From Pseudomonadota bacterium (GTDB lineage Bacteria; Pseudomonadota; Gammaproteobacteria; Xanthomonadales; Rhodanobacteraceae): DNA of 64,000 nt. Each line of letters starts with the position of its first letter. Within the stretch, counting starts at the first letter, position 1. A program made the translations under genes and the position numbers. The notes under the pieces were generated by a model that searched no databases, had not been told where the DNA came from, and saw nothing but the letters and a program-made list of their open reading frames with translations. The DNA is taken from positions 289,960-353,959 of the forward strand of contig JAFEFO010000034.1 of NCBI GenBank assembly GCA_018240565.1, read 5' to 3'. Below, in pieces: positions 18,579-26,975 of this stretch.

Positions 18579-18599
18579 ATCGCCGCGTCATGCGGCGAT
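18579..18599 (+). terminator. Hairpin after the slp-like gene
   Basis: ATCGCCGC and GCGGCGAT form a perfect 8-bp stem with a 5-base loop, seven bases after the stop codon. No clear U-run follows, so it may stop transcription weakly or only protect the transcript end. Confidence 0.45.
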
Positions 18600-18654
18600 C
18601 ACAACCGCGCAACGGGCGGCGCGCAGGATTTCCGCATTCCCGCGGAGTCCGCCC

Positions 18655-19812
18655 ATGCGCATCAGCCTGGTCAGCGAAACCTATCCACCGGAAATCAACG
18701 GCGTCGCGCTGACGGTGCGCGACCTGGCCCACGGTCTGGCGTCGCGCGGACACAGCGTGCAGGTGGTGCGTCCGCAGCGTGCGGACCGGCACGCCGAGCC
18801 CGGCATCCAGTGCATGGATACGTCCGGCTTGCCGTTGCCGCACTATCCCGGACTGCGCGTCGGCTTGCCGGCCGCTGCGCGCCTGCGCCGCGCCTGGACG
18901 CAACTGCGCCCGGACGCCATCTACATCGCCACCGAGGGCCTGCTCGGCTGGTCCGCGCTTGGCGTCGCGCGCCGCCTGCGCATTCCCGTCTGCACCGGCT
19001 TCCACACCAACTTCGGCGACTACGCTGGCCATTACGGCATCGGCTTCATGGCACCGCTGGTCAACCGCTGGCTGCGCCGCTTCCATCGCCGCGCCGCCGC
19101 CACCCTGGTGCCGACACACGCGCTGGCCGAGGATCTTCGCCGGCGCGGTATCGACAACGTGCGGCTGTTGCGACGGGCGGTCGACATCGAGCTGTTCCAC
19201 CCGAGCCGCCGCGACCCGGACCTGCGTGCCCGCTGGGGCGTGGGTGACAACGATCCGGTGGCGATCCACGTCGGCCGCATCGCGGCGGAAAAGAACCTCG
19301 ACCTCGCGGTTCGCGCGTTCCGTGCATTGCAAGAACGCACGCCACGCGCACGCTTCGTCTGGGTCGGCGATGGACCGCTGCGCAAGCGCATCGCCGCCGC
19401 CAATCCCGATTTCATCTTCACCGGCGCGCGCACCGGCATTGACCTGGCGCGACACTACGCCAGCGCCGACCTGTTCGTCTTTCCGAGCCTGACCGAAACC
19501 TTCGGCAACGTCACGCTCGAGGCGATGGCCAGCGGGTTGGCGGTGACGGCGTTCGATCGCGGCGCGGCGCACGAGCACATCGCCGACGGCATCAGCGGCA
19601 TGCGCGTGCGCGTCGATGACGCCGGCGGCTTCGTGCATGCCTGCGTCGGCCTGGGCGTGGACGTGGTCCTGCGCGAGCGCGTGCGCGAAAACGCACGCCA
19701 TCGCGTGGCGGCGCTCGCGCCGGCCAAGGTGATCACGCAATTCGAATCGCTGCTGCGCCAACTCAGCCAGGAGACACCGCGTGAACAGCCTGTCGCCATC
19801 GCCCGGATTTGA
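18655..19812 (+). CDS. GT4-family glycosyltransferase
   Basis: A 385-residue GT-B enzyme. The N-terminus, MRISLVSETYPPEINGVALT, is typical of the PimB/MgtA group of retaining sugar transferases. The C-terminal nucleotide-sugar half has HVGRIAAEKNLDLAVRAF, FVWVGDGPLR and the E-x7-E type signature FPSLTETFGNVTLEAMASG. It probably glycosylates a membrane lipid or a polysaccharide precursor. Its acceptor is unknown. The overlapping PAP2 phosphatase gene suggests the two act on a shared lipid pathway. Confidence 0.87.
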   Translation: MRISLVSETYPPEINGVALTVRDLAHGLASRGHSVQVVRPQRADRHAEPGIQCMDTSGLPLPHYPGLRVGLPAAARLRRAWTQLRPDAIYIATEGLLGWSALGVARRLRIPVCTGFHTNFGDYAGHYGIGFMAPLVNRWLRRFHRRAAATLVPTHALAEDLRRRGIDNVRLLRRAVDIELFHPSRRDPDLRARWGVGDNDPVAIHVGRIAAEKNLDLAVRAFRALQERTPRARFVWVGDGPLRKRIAAANPDFIFTGARTGIDLARHYASADLFVFPSLTETFGNVTLEAMASGLAVTAFDRGAAHEHIADGISGMRVRVDDAGGFVHACVGLGVDVVLRERVRENARHRVAALAPAKVITQFESLLRQLSQETPREQPVAIARI

Positions 19813-20311
19813 CCGGCGCTTGTGCCTGAGCGCCAATCGCTGGGGCGCGCATCGTGCCGTCGCGGCCTTCTTCGGCGCAGTGAGTCGGCTCGGCGACGGC
19901 GCATTCTGGTACGCGCTGATGCTGGCACTGGCCGCGTTCGGTGGCACGCGTGGCGCGTTGGTCGCCGTGCAGATGTTGCTCACCGGCCTGGTTGCACTGT
20001 TGCTGTATCGCAACCTGAAGCACTGGACGCGGCGACCGCGTCCCTTCCGCAACGGCGACGGCGTGATCGCCCGCGTGCCGCCGCTGGACGAGTTCAGCTT
20101 TCCGTCCGGGCACACCTTGCACGCGGTGGGTTTCAGCGTGGTCGCGCTGGCGCACTACCCGGCGCTTGCGCCACTGCTGCTGCCTTTCACCGCGCTCGTG
20201 GCAATTTCGCGCGTCGTGCTGGGATTGCACTACCCCAGCGACGTGCTGGCCGCGGTCGGCATCGGCGGCGCACTGGGTGCGTGTTCACTCTGGGTCGGGC
20301 CACTGGTTTGA
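19781..20311 (+). CDS. PAP2-type membrane phosphatase
   Basis: A 176-residue polytopic protein with a GTG start inside the last 32 bases of the glycosyltransferase gene. The three PAP2 motifs are present, namely the KHWTRRPRP block, the FPSGHT motif with its catalytic-site histidine, and SRVVLGLHYPSD with the nucleophilic histidine. Such enzymes remove phosphate from phosphatidic acid, lipid A or undecaprenyl pyrophosphate. Which one applies here cannot be told from sequence. Close coupling to the GT4 gene suggests glycolipid or carrier-lipid recycling. Confidence 0.9.
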   Translation: MNSLSPSPGFDRRLCLSANRWGAHRAVAAFFGAVSRLGDGAFWYALMLALAAFGGTRGALVAVQMLLTGLVALLLYRNLKHWTRRPRPFRNGDGVIARVPPLDEFSFPSGHTLHAVGFSVVALAHYPALAPLLLPFTALVAISRVVLGLHYPSDVLAAVGIGGALGACSLWVGPLV

Positions 20312-20401
20312 TATTGCGCAGCATGGCGCGATTGCCGGCACGGTTGCGTTGCGGCAAGATGCCACGCAATCGCCACGCTGGGGTGGCGATGGTTGGTGGC
20401 A

Positions 20402-21157
20402 ATGGGGTATCGATTGACCACGAGGACCGTCCACGCGGCTGGTGGCGCGCGGTTTCCGGATACCAGTTGGGGACTGGTGCTGTCCGCGCGCGATCGTGCA
20501 AGCCCGAACGACGCCTTCGCGCAACTGTGCCGACGCTACTGGATGCCGATCTATGTCAGCCTGCGCCGGCAAGGCATTGCGCCGGCCGACGCTGACGATC
20601 TGGTCCAAGGGTTTTTCCTCAGCCTGTTCGAAGACAATGCGGTCGCGCGCGCCGATCCGCAACGCGGACGCTTCCGCAATTTTCTGCTCGGCGCCCTGCG
20701 GCGATTCCTGGCCAATGAACACGAACGCGAACATGCGCGCAAGCGCGGCGGTGCAGCGCAGTTCGTCGAGTTCGATACGAATGCCGTGGAAATACAGCTA
20801 TCCGCCGACGAGAGTTCGACGCCGCTCGAGCTGCTGTTCGATCGCCAATGGGCGCGCGCCCTGCTGGCCAACGCGATGGATGCCCTGCGCGAGGAATATG
20901 TGCGCGCCGGCAACAGCACCGTCTATGCGGCGCTCGAATCCAGCCTGGATCCCGGCGCGGGCGCGCCGGACTACGCCGCCCTGGCCCAGCGCCTGCAACG
21001 CAACCCGGGCGCGATCAAGGTCGCCGTGCACCGCCTGCGCGATCGCTTTCGCGAAGTGTTGCGCCGTGAAGTGGGGTTGACCGTCGCGAGCGCCGACGAC
21101 GTGGACGATGAGTTGACGCATCTGCGCGACGTGCTCGCGGCCGAGGCCGCACTGTGA
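20402..21157 (+). CDS. ECF-like RNA polymerase sigma factor paired with a Ser/Thr kinase
   Basis: A 251-residue sigma-70 family protein. Region 2 is seen in LCRRYWMPIYVSLRRQG followed by ADADDLVQGFFLSLFE. Region 4 is in YAALAQRLQRNPGAIKVAVHRLRDRFREVLRREV. The long linker and the RGRFRNFLLGALRRFLANE segment resemble the large ECF group common in Planctomycetes and Acidobacteria that accompanies protein kinases. No anti-sigma gene is adjacent. The stop overlaps the kinase GTG (GTGA), so control by the kinase is plausible but inferred. The ATG at 20402 is preceded by a weak GGTGG site. Confidence 0.85.
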   Translation: MGYRLTTRTVHAAGGARFPDTSWGLVLSARDRASPNDAFAQLCRRYWMPIYVSLRRQGIAPADADDLVQGFFLSLFEDNAVARADPQRGRFRNFLLGALRRFLANEHEREHARKRGGAAQFVEFDTNAVEIQLSADESSTPLELLFDRQWARALLANAMDALREEYVRAGNSTVYAALESSLDPGAGAPDYAALAQRLQRNPGAIKVAVHRLRDRFREVLRREVGLTVASADDVDDELTHLRDVLAAEAAL

Positions 21158-23772
21158 ACGCAACGGGGCGCTGTCCGCGTTGTGGCGGCGCGCGCAGTGG
21201 TGCGGTATGCCCGCACTGCGTGCTGGCCGCCGCCATCGATCCGGGCCTGGCGAGGGACGCGCAATCGCCATGCGATGCATCGGCCATCGGTGGCTATCAC
21301 TTGTGCGGGGAGATCGCGCGCGGCGGCAACGGCGTGGTCTATCGCGCCTGGCAGCCCGAATTGAAGCGCGAAGTCGCACTGAAGATGCTGCTGTCGGTGC
21401 GGCGCGACCATCCCGATGCGCTGACGCGTTTTCGCCGCGAGGCAGCGCTGATGGCACGCATCGAGGCGCCAGGCATCTTGCCGGTTTACGACATCGGCGA
21501 ACAGGACGGCTTGCCGTACTTTTGCATGAAGCTCGCCGTTGGCGGCAACCTCGCCGAGCGCGTTGCGGTCATGCGTGGGGATTTCACCGCTTGCGCACGC
21601 CTGCTCGCCGCGGTCGCGCGCGCAGTCGCACGCGCGCACGCACGCGGCGTGCTGCACCGCGACCTGAAGCCATCCAATATCGTGTTCGACGAGAACGACG
21701 AACCGCAAGTCACGGACTTTGGCTTGGCGCGACATCTCGGCGCGGACGCTTCACTGACCGGCACCGACGCACTGATCGGCACGCCGCGTTACGTGGCGCC
21801 GGAATTGGTCACAAGCGCGAGCGCCGCGCTTGCGCCTGCCGCCGACATCTACGGCCTCGGCGCGATCTTGTACGAGTTGCTGACCGGCGTGCCACCGTTT
21901 TCGGAACTGACCCCGCTGCAGGTACTGCGCGATGTCGCCACACGCGCGCCGGTGCGCCCGCGCACGCGCAACCCCGCGATTCCGGTGGCGCTCGAAACAA
22001 TCTGTTTGCGCTGCCTCGAAAAGCGCCCGGGCGATCGCTACGCCAGCGCCGACGATCTCGCGCGGGCGCTGGAAGACTGGCTGGCCGAAGCCGAGACGCC
22101 AACACGGCGACATCTGCCGCCGATGTTCACGATGCTGCCGTCACGGCGGCGGCGGGTCACCTTCGCCACTGCATTGCTGTTGCTCGTCGGCATTGCCGCG
22201 CTGAGCTCCTGGTATGCGTCGCGCGAACCGATCGCTATTCCCGATGCCGCACTGGCCACGAATAGCGTGGTCATACTTCCAAACCTGCTCAAACACGACG
22301 CGCGCGAAGAGATGGCCTCGCGCCGTATCGCAGAGCGCCTGCGTCTGCCTTCGCCGTTGCGCCTGCGTCCGTTCGATGCGGCATTGGCCAAGGCACGATC
22401 GCTGCCCATCGGCGCCGATACCGATTTGAACGCGGTGCTAGGCGCCTTCATTGTGGTTGTCGTGGTCGAGGAACCGGACGATGCCACACGTCTGGCGCTG
22501 GCGGCGATCGACGATCTGCGGGAAGAAAGCCTCTATGAGACTACGTTCGCCACAGGCGACGAGGATCGCGTGGCGCAAGACTTGGCGGCAGCGCTTCACG
22601 CCAGGCGTGCCACTCCCACGCCCGAGGCGCAGCTGTCGCGTCGCGCACTTGCCGCGTTTCTGCGCGCGCGCCGCCTGCTCGAATATCCAACCTCGGGCAC
22701 GAACGACGATGCAATTGCGGCACTCAAGGAAACCATCAGATTGGCTCCCGATTCCGCACTCGCACACGCCTGGCTGGCCGAAGCCTACAACCGGCACAAC
22801 GGCGAGGCCTACTGGATGGATACCGCCATCGATGAAGCCGCGCGCGCCCGGCGCATGGATCCGTCGCTTGGGCTCGCGTCGGCGCAACTCGGCCAGGCCT
22901 ACTACCGGAAAAGCTGGATGTCGCGCGCCACGGCGGCTTACGAGCAAGCGCGGCGTCTGGGCAGCATGTATCTCGAGGAGCCGTTGAGCCTGATCTATTA
23001 CGAAACCGGACGGTTCAACGACAGCTACCGCCTGGCACGCGAGCGGCTGCGCTACGGAACCGATCACATCGGTCCGCTCGAAACCATCGCCCATGTGCTG
23101 TTCGCCGTCGGCGAAAACGACCGCGGCGAACGCCAGTTGCGGCAAGCCATGGTCGGAATGTCGGTAGCAGAACGCAAACTGCGCGAGGCCGAAATCGCGT
23201 TGTATCGCCAAGACTACGCAATGTGCAGCAGGCTGGCTGCCGCCTTGGAGCCACTGGCGTACGACGGCCGTTTCGCGCGCCACACGCTTTTGGCACGCTG
23301 CGCGGCGCAGCAAGGTGACTATGCGGCCGCGCTGGCGACGCTACCGGCGATACACAAAAACGCGGTCGACTCGGGACGGTTGAACGGCAATCCACCGGAG
23401 TTGCAGGAAGCCATCCTGCTGGCGCAAACGCAATCGACTCAACAGGTTTCCACCTTGGTCAGGCAAGCGCAACAAGCCTTGCAGGCGGCGCTGGACGCCG
23501 GCAATGATCTGCCCAAGGTCTGGCTGCGCATGGCCGCGGCGCAACGCCTCGCCGGAGACACGGACGCCGCCTACGCCACCCTCGAACGCGCCTTCGCGCT
23601 GGGCCTGACCTACAACAACCGTACACGCGCCATGCTGGAGTTCCTGCCGTTCCGCGGCGACGACCGCTTTGCCGCGCTGCGCGACAAGTCCATCGTCGGT
23701 GTCGCCGTGCAACGCGAGGCGATCCTGCGGCAAATTCCTCCCGATTCAATGGCAGCGGCTACCGCGATGTAA
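21154..23772 (+). CDS. Transmembrane Ser/Thr protein kinase with zinc ribbon and TPR-like repeats
   Basis: An 872-residue Hanks-type kinase. A small zinc ribbon (Cys 7, 10, 19 and 22) opens the protein. The kinase domain has the glycine loop GEIARGGNGVVY (about 52-63), Lys 77 in VALKML, HRDLKPSN with Asp 170, DFG at 188 and an APE-type motif, all intact, so catalytic activity is expected. A single membrane helix lies near 334-352. The distal part has TPR-like helical repeats (for example AHAWLAEAYNRHNGEAYW and ASAQLGQAYYRKSW). By topology they would be outside the cytoplasm and might sense a partner. Confidence 0.92.
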   Translation: MNATGRCPRCGGARSGAVCPHCVLAAAIDPGLARDAQSPCDASAIGGYHLCGEIARGGNGVVYRAWQPELKREVALKMLLSVRRDHPDALTRFRREAALMARIEAPGILPVYDIGEQDGLPYFCMKLAVGGNLAERVAVMRGDFTACARLLAAVARAVARAHARGVLHRDLKPSNIVFDENDEPQVTDFGLARHLGADASLTGTDALIGTPRYVAPELVTSASAALAPAADIYGLGAILYELLTGVPPFSELTPLQVLRDVATRAPVRPRTRNPAIPVALETICLRCLEKRPGDRYASADDLARALEDWLAEAETPTRRHLPPMFTMLPSRRRRVTFATALLLLVGIAALSSWYASREPIAIPDAALATNSVVILPNLLKHDAREEMASRRIAERLRLPSPLRLRPFDAALAKARSLPIGADTDLNAVLGAFIVVVVVEEPDDATRLALAAIDDLREESLYETTFATGDEDRVAQDLAAALHARRATPTPEAQLSRRALAAFLRARRLLEYPTSGTNDDAIAALKETIRLAPDSALAHAWLAEAYNRHNGEAYWMDTAIDEAARARRMDPSLGLASAQLGQAYYRKSWMSRATAAYEQARRLGSMYLEEPLSLIYYETGRFNDSYRLARERLRYGTDHIGPLETIAHVLFAVGENDRGERQLRQAMVGMSVAERKLREAEIALYRQDYAMCSRLAAALEPLAYDGRFARHTLLARCAAQQGDYAAALATLPAIHKNAVDSGRLNGNPPELQEAILLAQTQSTQQVSTLVRQAQQALQAALDAGNDLPKVWLRMAAAQRLAGDTDAAYATLERAFALGLTYNNRTRAMLEFLPFRGDDRFAALRDKSIVGVAVQREAILRQIPPDSMAAATAM

Positions 23773-23840
23773 CCGAGCCCGCATTTTTCCCAGATGCACA
23801 GGTACCGGCCCAACCCGGTTTCATGTCCTGGGGAAACACC

Positions 23841-25556
23841 ATGCACCGCAGCAACCTCTCTCGCACCGCCTTGCACCGCCGCCGCCTTGTCCAGGCCCTT
23901 GCTCTCGCGCTCATCGCCAGCACCGCGCAGGCGGCGAGCTACACCGCCGGTACAGAATCCGAACTCATCCAGGCCATCAACGACGCCAACGCCAACGCGG
24001 GAGCCGACGTAATCGTGCTCACCGCCGACATCGCCCTGTCCGCCGCATTGCCGCCAATCACCGACGCGCTCACGCTGCACGGCAGCGGCGGCGGAAGGAC
24101 GATCCGGCGCGACGACACCGGCGCCAACGCCTGCTCGCCGACGGCGGCAAACGCGTTTCGTCTGCTCGACGCCAGCGCCGACCTCACCCTCACCGACCTC
24201 ACGCTGACCGGCGGCTGCAACCTCGTCGATCAAGGCGGCGCGCTGCGCGTGCAGGGCGCAAACCTGACCGTCGAGCGCAGCACGATCAGCGGCAATCGCA
24301 GCTTCGTCGAAAACCCCGGCCACGACTATGGTGCCGCGATCGGCGGCGGCGTCGCAGTGTTGTTCGGCAGCATCAGCGTGACCGACAGCGAAATCAGCAG
24401 CAACGCCTCGCACGGCTACCTCGCCGGGGGCGGCGGCATCGGCGCCTACCAGTCCAGTGTCGAACTCACGCGCAGCACGATCTCCGGCAACCGCAGCGAA
24501 GGCCCCAATCCCTTTGGACCCGGCGTTTACGCGATTGGCGACTACGTCGGAGGCGTCGCCGGTACGCTCACCATTGCCGACTGCACGATTTCCGACAACG
24601 TTTCCGAAGGCGATTTCGCCTACGGCGGCGGCGTATCGGCGTTCGCCGAAGCGGTCACCATCGTCGACAGCCGGATCACCGGCAATCGCACCGGCAGTCC
24701 GAGCGACGACGGCACCTATGCGCGCGGCGCCGGCGTCAACATCCAGAACACGTCGTCGGGTGCCGACACCCGCATCGAGCGCACATTGATCAGCGGCAAC
24801 GCGGTGACCGCCACCTTCGGCTTCGGCGGCGGCGTGCGTGCCGGCGGCGGCACCTTCACGCTGGTGGACAGCGCCGTTGCCGGAAACACGGTCGATACCC
24901 AGTCCAAGGCGCGCGCCGGCGGCTTGTTCCTCGAAACCACGCAGGCGAAACTCGTCAACAGCACCGTCTCGGGCAACCGCATCAGCGGGCCAGTCAACGA
25001 AGGCGGCGGCGGGATCATGTTGCTCAGCGAAGGCAGCGATTCCACTTCACTCGCACTGTTCAGCAGCACGGTCACCAACAATGAGTCCTTGAATACCAAC
25101 AGCGCGTCCGCTGGAATCCTGTTCAAACGCGAAGACGATGCTTCCGTGGAGCCTACCGCGCTGATCGAAAGCTCGATCGTTGCCGGCAATCGTGGTCGCA
25201 ACGGCTTCGAGGAGATAGGGGTGGCGTCGCCGCCATCCACGTCGCCGACAATCGTCGCCAACCACGCACTTTTCCAGGGCGGCATCAATATCGGGGGCGG
25301 TACGTTCACGTTCGACACGACCACGCTGTCGTTGTGGAACCAGGATCCGCAATTGCTGCCGCTGGCGCTGAACGGCGGGACAATTCCCACGCATGCGCTC
25401 GCGCCAACCAGCCCGGCGATCGACCGTGGCAGCAATCCCGATGCACTGGCTTTCGACCAGCGCGGCAAGCCGTATGCGCGCGTGGTCGGCGCGGCGGCGG
25501 ACATTGGCGCCTACGAATTTGATGCCGACCATCTCTTCGGCAGCGGATTCGATTGA
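23841..25556 (+). CDS. Secreted right-handed beta-helix protein with FxxGFD tail
   Basis: A 571-residue exported protein. A basic N-region (HRRRLVQ), a hydrophobic core and TAQA form a signal peptide. About 20 repeats of the form LTVERSTISGN, VTDSEISSNAS and IADCTISDN follow, the ladder of a parallel beta-helix found in choice-of-anchor Q and polymorphic outer membrane-type proteins. A DIGAYEFD element near the end is typical of that group. The chain ends DHLFGSGFD, similar to the tail of the peptidase at 28953. The ATG at 23841 was chosen for its GGGGA ribosome site. Substrate or adhesive role unknown. Confidence 0.82.
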   Translation: MHRSNLSRTALHRRRLVQALALALIASTAQAASYTAGTESELIQAINDANANAGADVIVLTADIALSAALPPITDALTLHGSGGGRTIRRDDTGANACSPTAANAFRLLDASADLTLTDLTLTGGCNLVDQGGALRVQGANLTVERSTISGNRSFVENPGHDYGAAIGGGVAVLFGSISVTDSEISSNASHGYLAGGGGIGAYQSSVELTRSTISGNRSEGPNPFGPGVYAIGDYVGGVAGTLTIADCTISDNVSEGDFAYGGGVSAFAEAVTIVDSRITGNRTGSPSDDGTYARGAGVNIQNTSSGADTRIERTLISGNAVTATFGFGGGVRAGGGTFTLVDSAVAGNTVDTQSKARAGGLFLETTQAKLVNSTVSGNRISGPVNEGGGGIMLLSEGSDSTSLALFSSTVTNNESLNTNSASAGILFKREDDASVEPTALIESSIVAGNRGRNGFEEIGVASPPSTSPTIVANHALFQGGINIGGGTFTFDTTTLSLWNQDPQLLPLALNGGTIPTHALAPTSPAIDRGSNPDALAFDQRGKPYARVVGAAADIGAYEFDADHLFGSGFD

Positions 25557-25575
25557 GAAGAACGCGGCTCGCCGA

Positions 25576-25920
25576 TCAGCCGGGCGGCCAATGCATCTGC
25601 CGGCCGGCAAGAAGATGCACGTGGATATGGAACACGGTCTGTCCGCCGTCCTGGTTGCAGTTGGTGACAAGTCGATAGCCCTTGTCGGCGAATCCTTGCG
25701 CCTTGGCCCAGCGCGTGGCGGCGAGCACGAGTTTGCCGATCAACGCGGCATCGGCATCGGTTGCGTCGTTCAAGGTGGCGATCGGCTTCTTCGGAATGAA
25801 CAGCACGTGCACCGGCGCCGCCGGTGCGATGTCGCGGAAGGCAAGGATCGCGTCGTCCTCGTAGACGATGTCGGCGGGAATCTCGCGGCGAATAATCCTG
25901 TCGAAAATCGTGTCGGCCAT
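25576..25920 (-). CDS. HIT-family nucleotide hydrolase (HinT type)
   Basis: A 114-residue histidine-triad protein. The HIHVHLLAGRQMHWPPG ending carries the HxHxH catalytic set and the tryptophan-containing tail of the HinT branch, which hydrolyses AMP-lysine-type phosphoramidates. The N-terminal IFDRIIRREIPADIVYEDD is the classic family start. It lies three bases after recR and is likely co-transcribed with it. Confidence 0.93.
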   Translation of the reverse strand: MADTIFDRIIRREIPADIVYEDDAILAFRDIAPAAPVHVLFIPKKPIATLNDATDADAALIGKLVLAATRWAKAQGFADKGYRLVTNCNQDGGQTVFHIHVHLLAGRQMHWPPG

Positions 25921-25923
25921 GAC

Positions 25924-26541
25924 TCACTCCTCAAGGTTGTGGCGCGAGCCAAACGCATGCGCCAGAGTTCCGCGATCGATGTATTCGAGTTCCCCACCCA
26001 ACGGCACGCCGTGCGCGAGTCGGGTGGCGCGCACGCCGGCCTGGCGCGCGATGCCGCTGAGCATGTGCGCCGTGGCTTCGCCTTCGACGGTGGGATTGGT
26101 CGCCACGATCAATTCCCGCACTTCGCCTTCGGCCAGGCGCGCGACGAGCGCATCCAGCCCCAACTCCTTGGGCCCCAAGCCATCCAGCGGCGACAAACGG
26201 CCCAACAAGACGAAATAGCGCCCACGGAAACCCGTGGCCTGTTCGATGGCGAGCTGATCGGCGGGCGTTTCGACCACGCACAATAGCGAGGCATCGCGTG
26301 CCGGGCTCGAACATGTGGCGCACACCGGTTCTTCGCTGAAGGCACGGCATCGCGTGCAATTGCCGATGCGCTCGACCGCCGCAGCCAGGGTTTGCGCGAG
26401 GCGTCGCGCGCCCGCGCGATCGCGCTCGAGAACATGGAAGGCCATGCGCTGCGCGGTCTTGGCGCCGACGCCGGGCAGGCAGCGCAGGGCCTCGATCAAT
26501 TCATTGAGCAGCGGCGATCCGGGCATTTCCTGATTCGTCAT
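25924..26541 (-). CDS. recR: Recombination mediator RecR
   Basis: Works with RecO and RecF to load RecA onto SSB-coated gaps. It has up to 205 residues. A helix-hairpin-helix [11 protein letters not shown] is followed by a four-cysteine zinc motif (NCTRC and VCATC), a Toprim domain starting [15 protein letters not shown], and the [12 protein letters not shown] tail. The ATG at 26541 falls inside a dispersed repeat. A second ATG at 26526 gives a start closer to the usual MS-PLL form. Which one is used is unclear. It is part of the dnaX-ybaB-recR cluster. Confidence 0.95.
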   Translation of the reverse strand: MTNQEMPGSPLLNELIEALRCLPGVGAKTAQRMAFHVLERDRAGARRLAQTLAAAVERIGNCTRCRAFSEEPVCATCSSPARDASLLCVVETPADQLAIEQATGFRGRYFVLLGRLSPLDGLGPKELGLDALVARLAEGEVRELIVATNPTVEGEATAHMLSGIARQAGVRATRLAHGVPLGGELEYIDRGTLAHAFGSRHNLEE

Positions 26542-26639
26542 TCCGGCGAAAGCCGGAATCCAGCTCTTCGCTCTTCAGGCCAATTTGCAATCGAACAAAT
26601 CAAAATCAAAAACTGGACTCCAGCTTGCGCTGGAATGAC
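26536..26639. repeat. Dispersed inverted-repeat element, copy 2
   Basis: The left arm has CGTCATTCCGGC and GCCGGAATCCAG. The right arm reads CTGGACTCCAG and CTGGAATGAC. It fills the ybaB-recR gap and its left end, GTCATT, covers the recR start codon on the minus strand. The centre is AT-rich compared with the surroundings. Confidence 0.85.
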
Positions 26640-26650
26640 AGCAAAAGAAA

Positions 26651-26974
26651 TCAAAATGGCAATTTGAATCCGGGTGGCAGGTTCATGCCGCCGGCAACGG
26701 CGCCCATTCTCTCCTGACTCGCCGCTGCAATCTTGTTCACAGCGTCGTTGATCGCAGCGGCGACGAGATCCTCGGCCATTTCCGGATCGTCGGCGAAGAG
26801 CTTGCGATCGATCTGCACGCGCCGCACCTCGTGGCGCCCGTTCATGGTCACGCTGACCATGCCGCCGCCGGATTGGCCGGTGACTTCGAGCCTGGCGAGT
26901 TCTTCCTGCGCGCGCTTGAGGTCCTCCTGCATGCGCTGCGCCTGTTGCATGATTTGCGCCATCGGTCCGCGCAT
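26651..26974 (-). CDS. ybaB: YbaB/EbfC nucleoid-associated protein
   Basis: A 107-residue DNA-binding protein of the YbaB/EbfC family that coats DNA as a dimer. The N-terminal helix, [22 protein letters not shown], leads into a sheet with [19 protein letters not shown]-terminal helix, [15 protein letters not shown], follows. The ATG at 26974 is preceded by a GGAGAAG site inside the end of dnaX, one base from its stop. The order dnaX-ybaB-recR is widely conserved. Confidence 0.95.
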   Translation of the reverse strand: MRGPMAQIMQQAQRMQEDLKRAQEELARLEVTGQSGGGMVSVTMNGRHEVRRVQIDRKLFADDPEMAEDLVAAAINDAVNKIAAASQERMGAVAGGMNLPPGFKLPF

Positions 26975-26975
26975 G

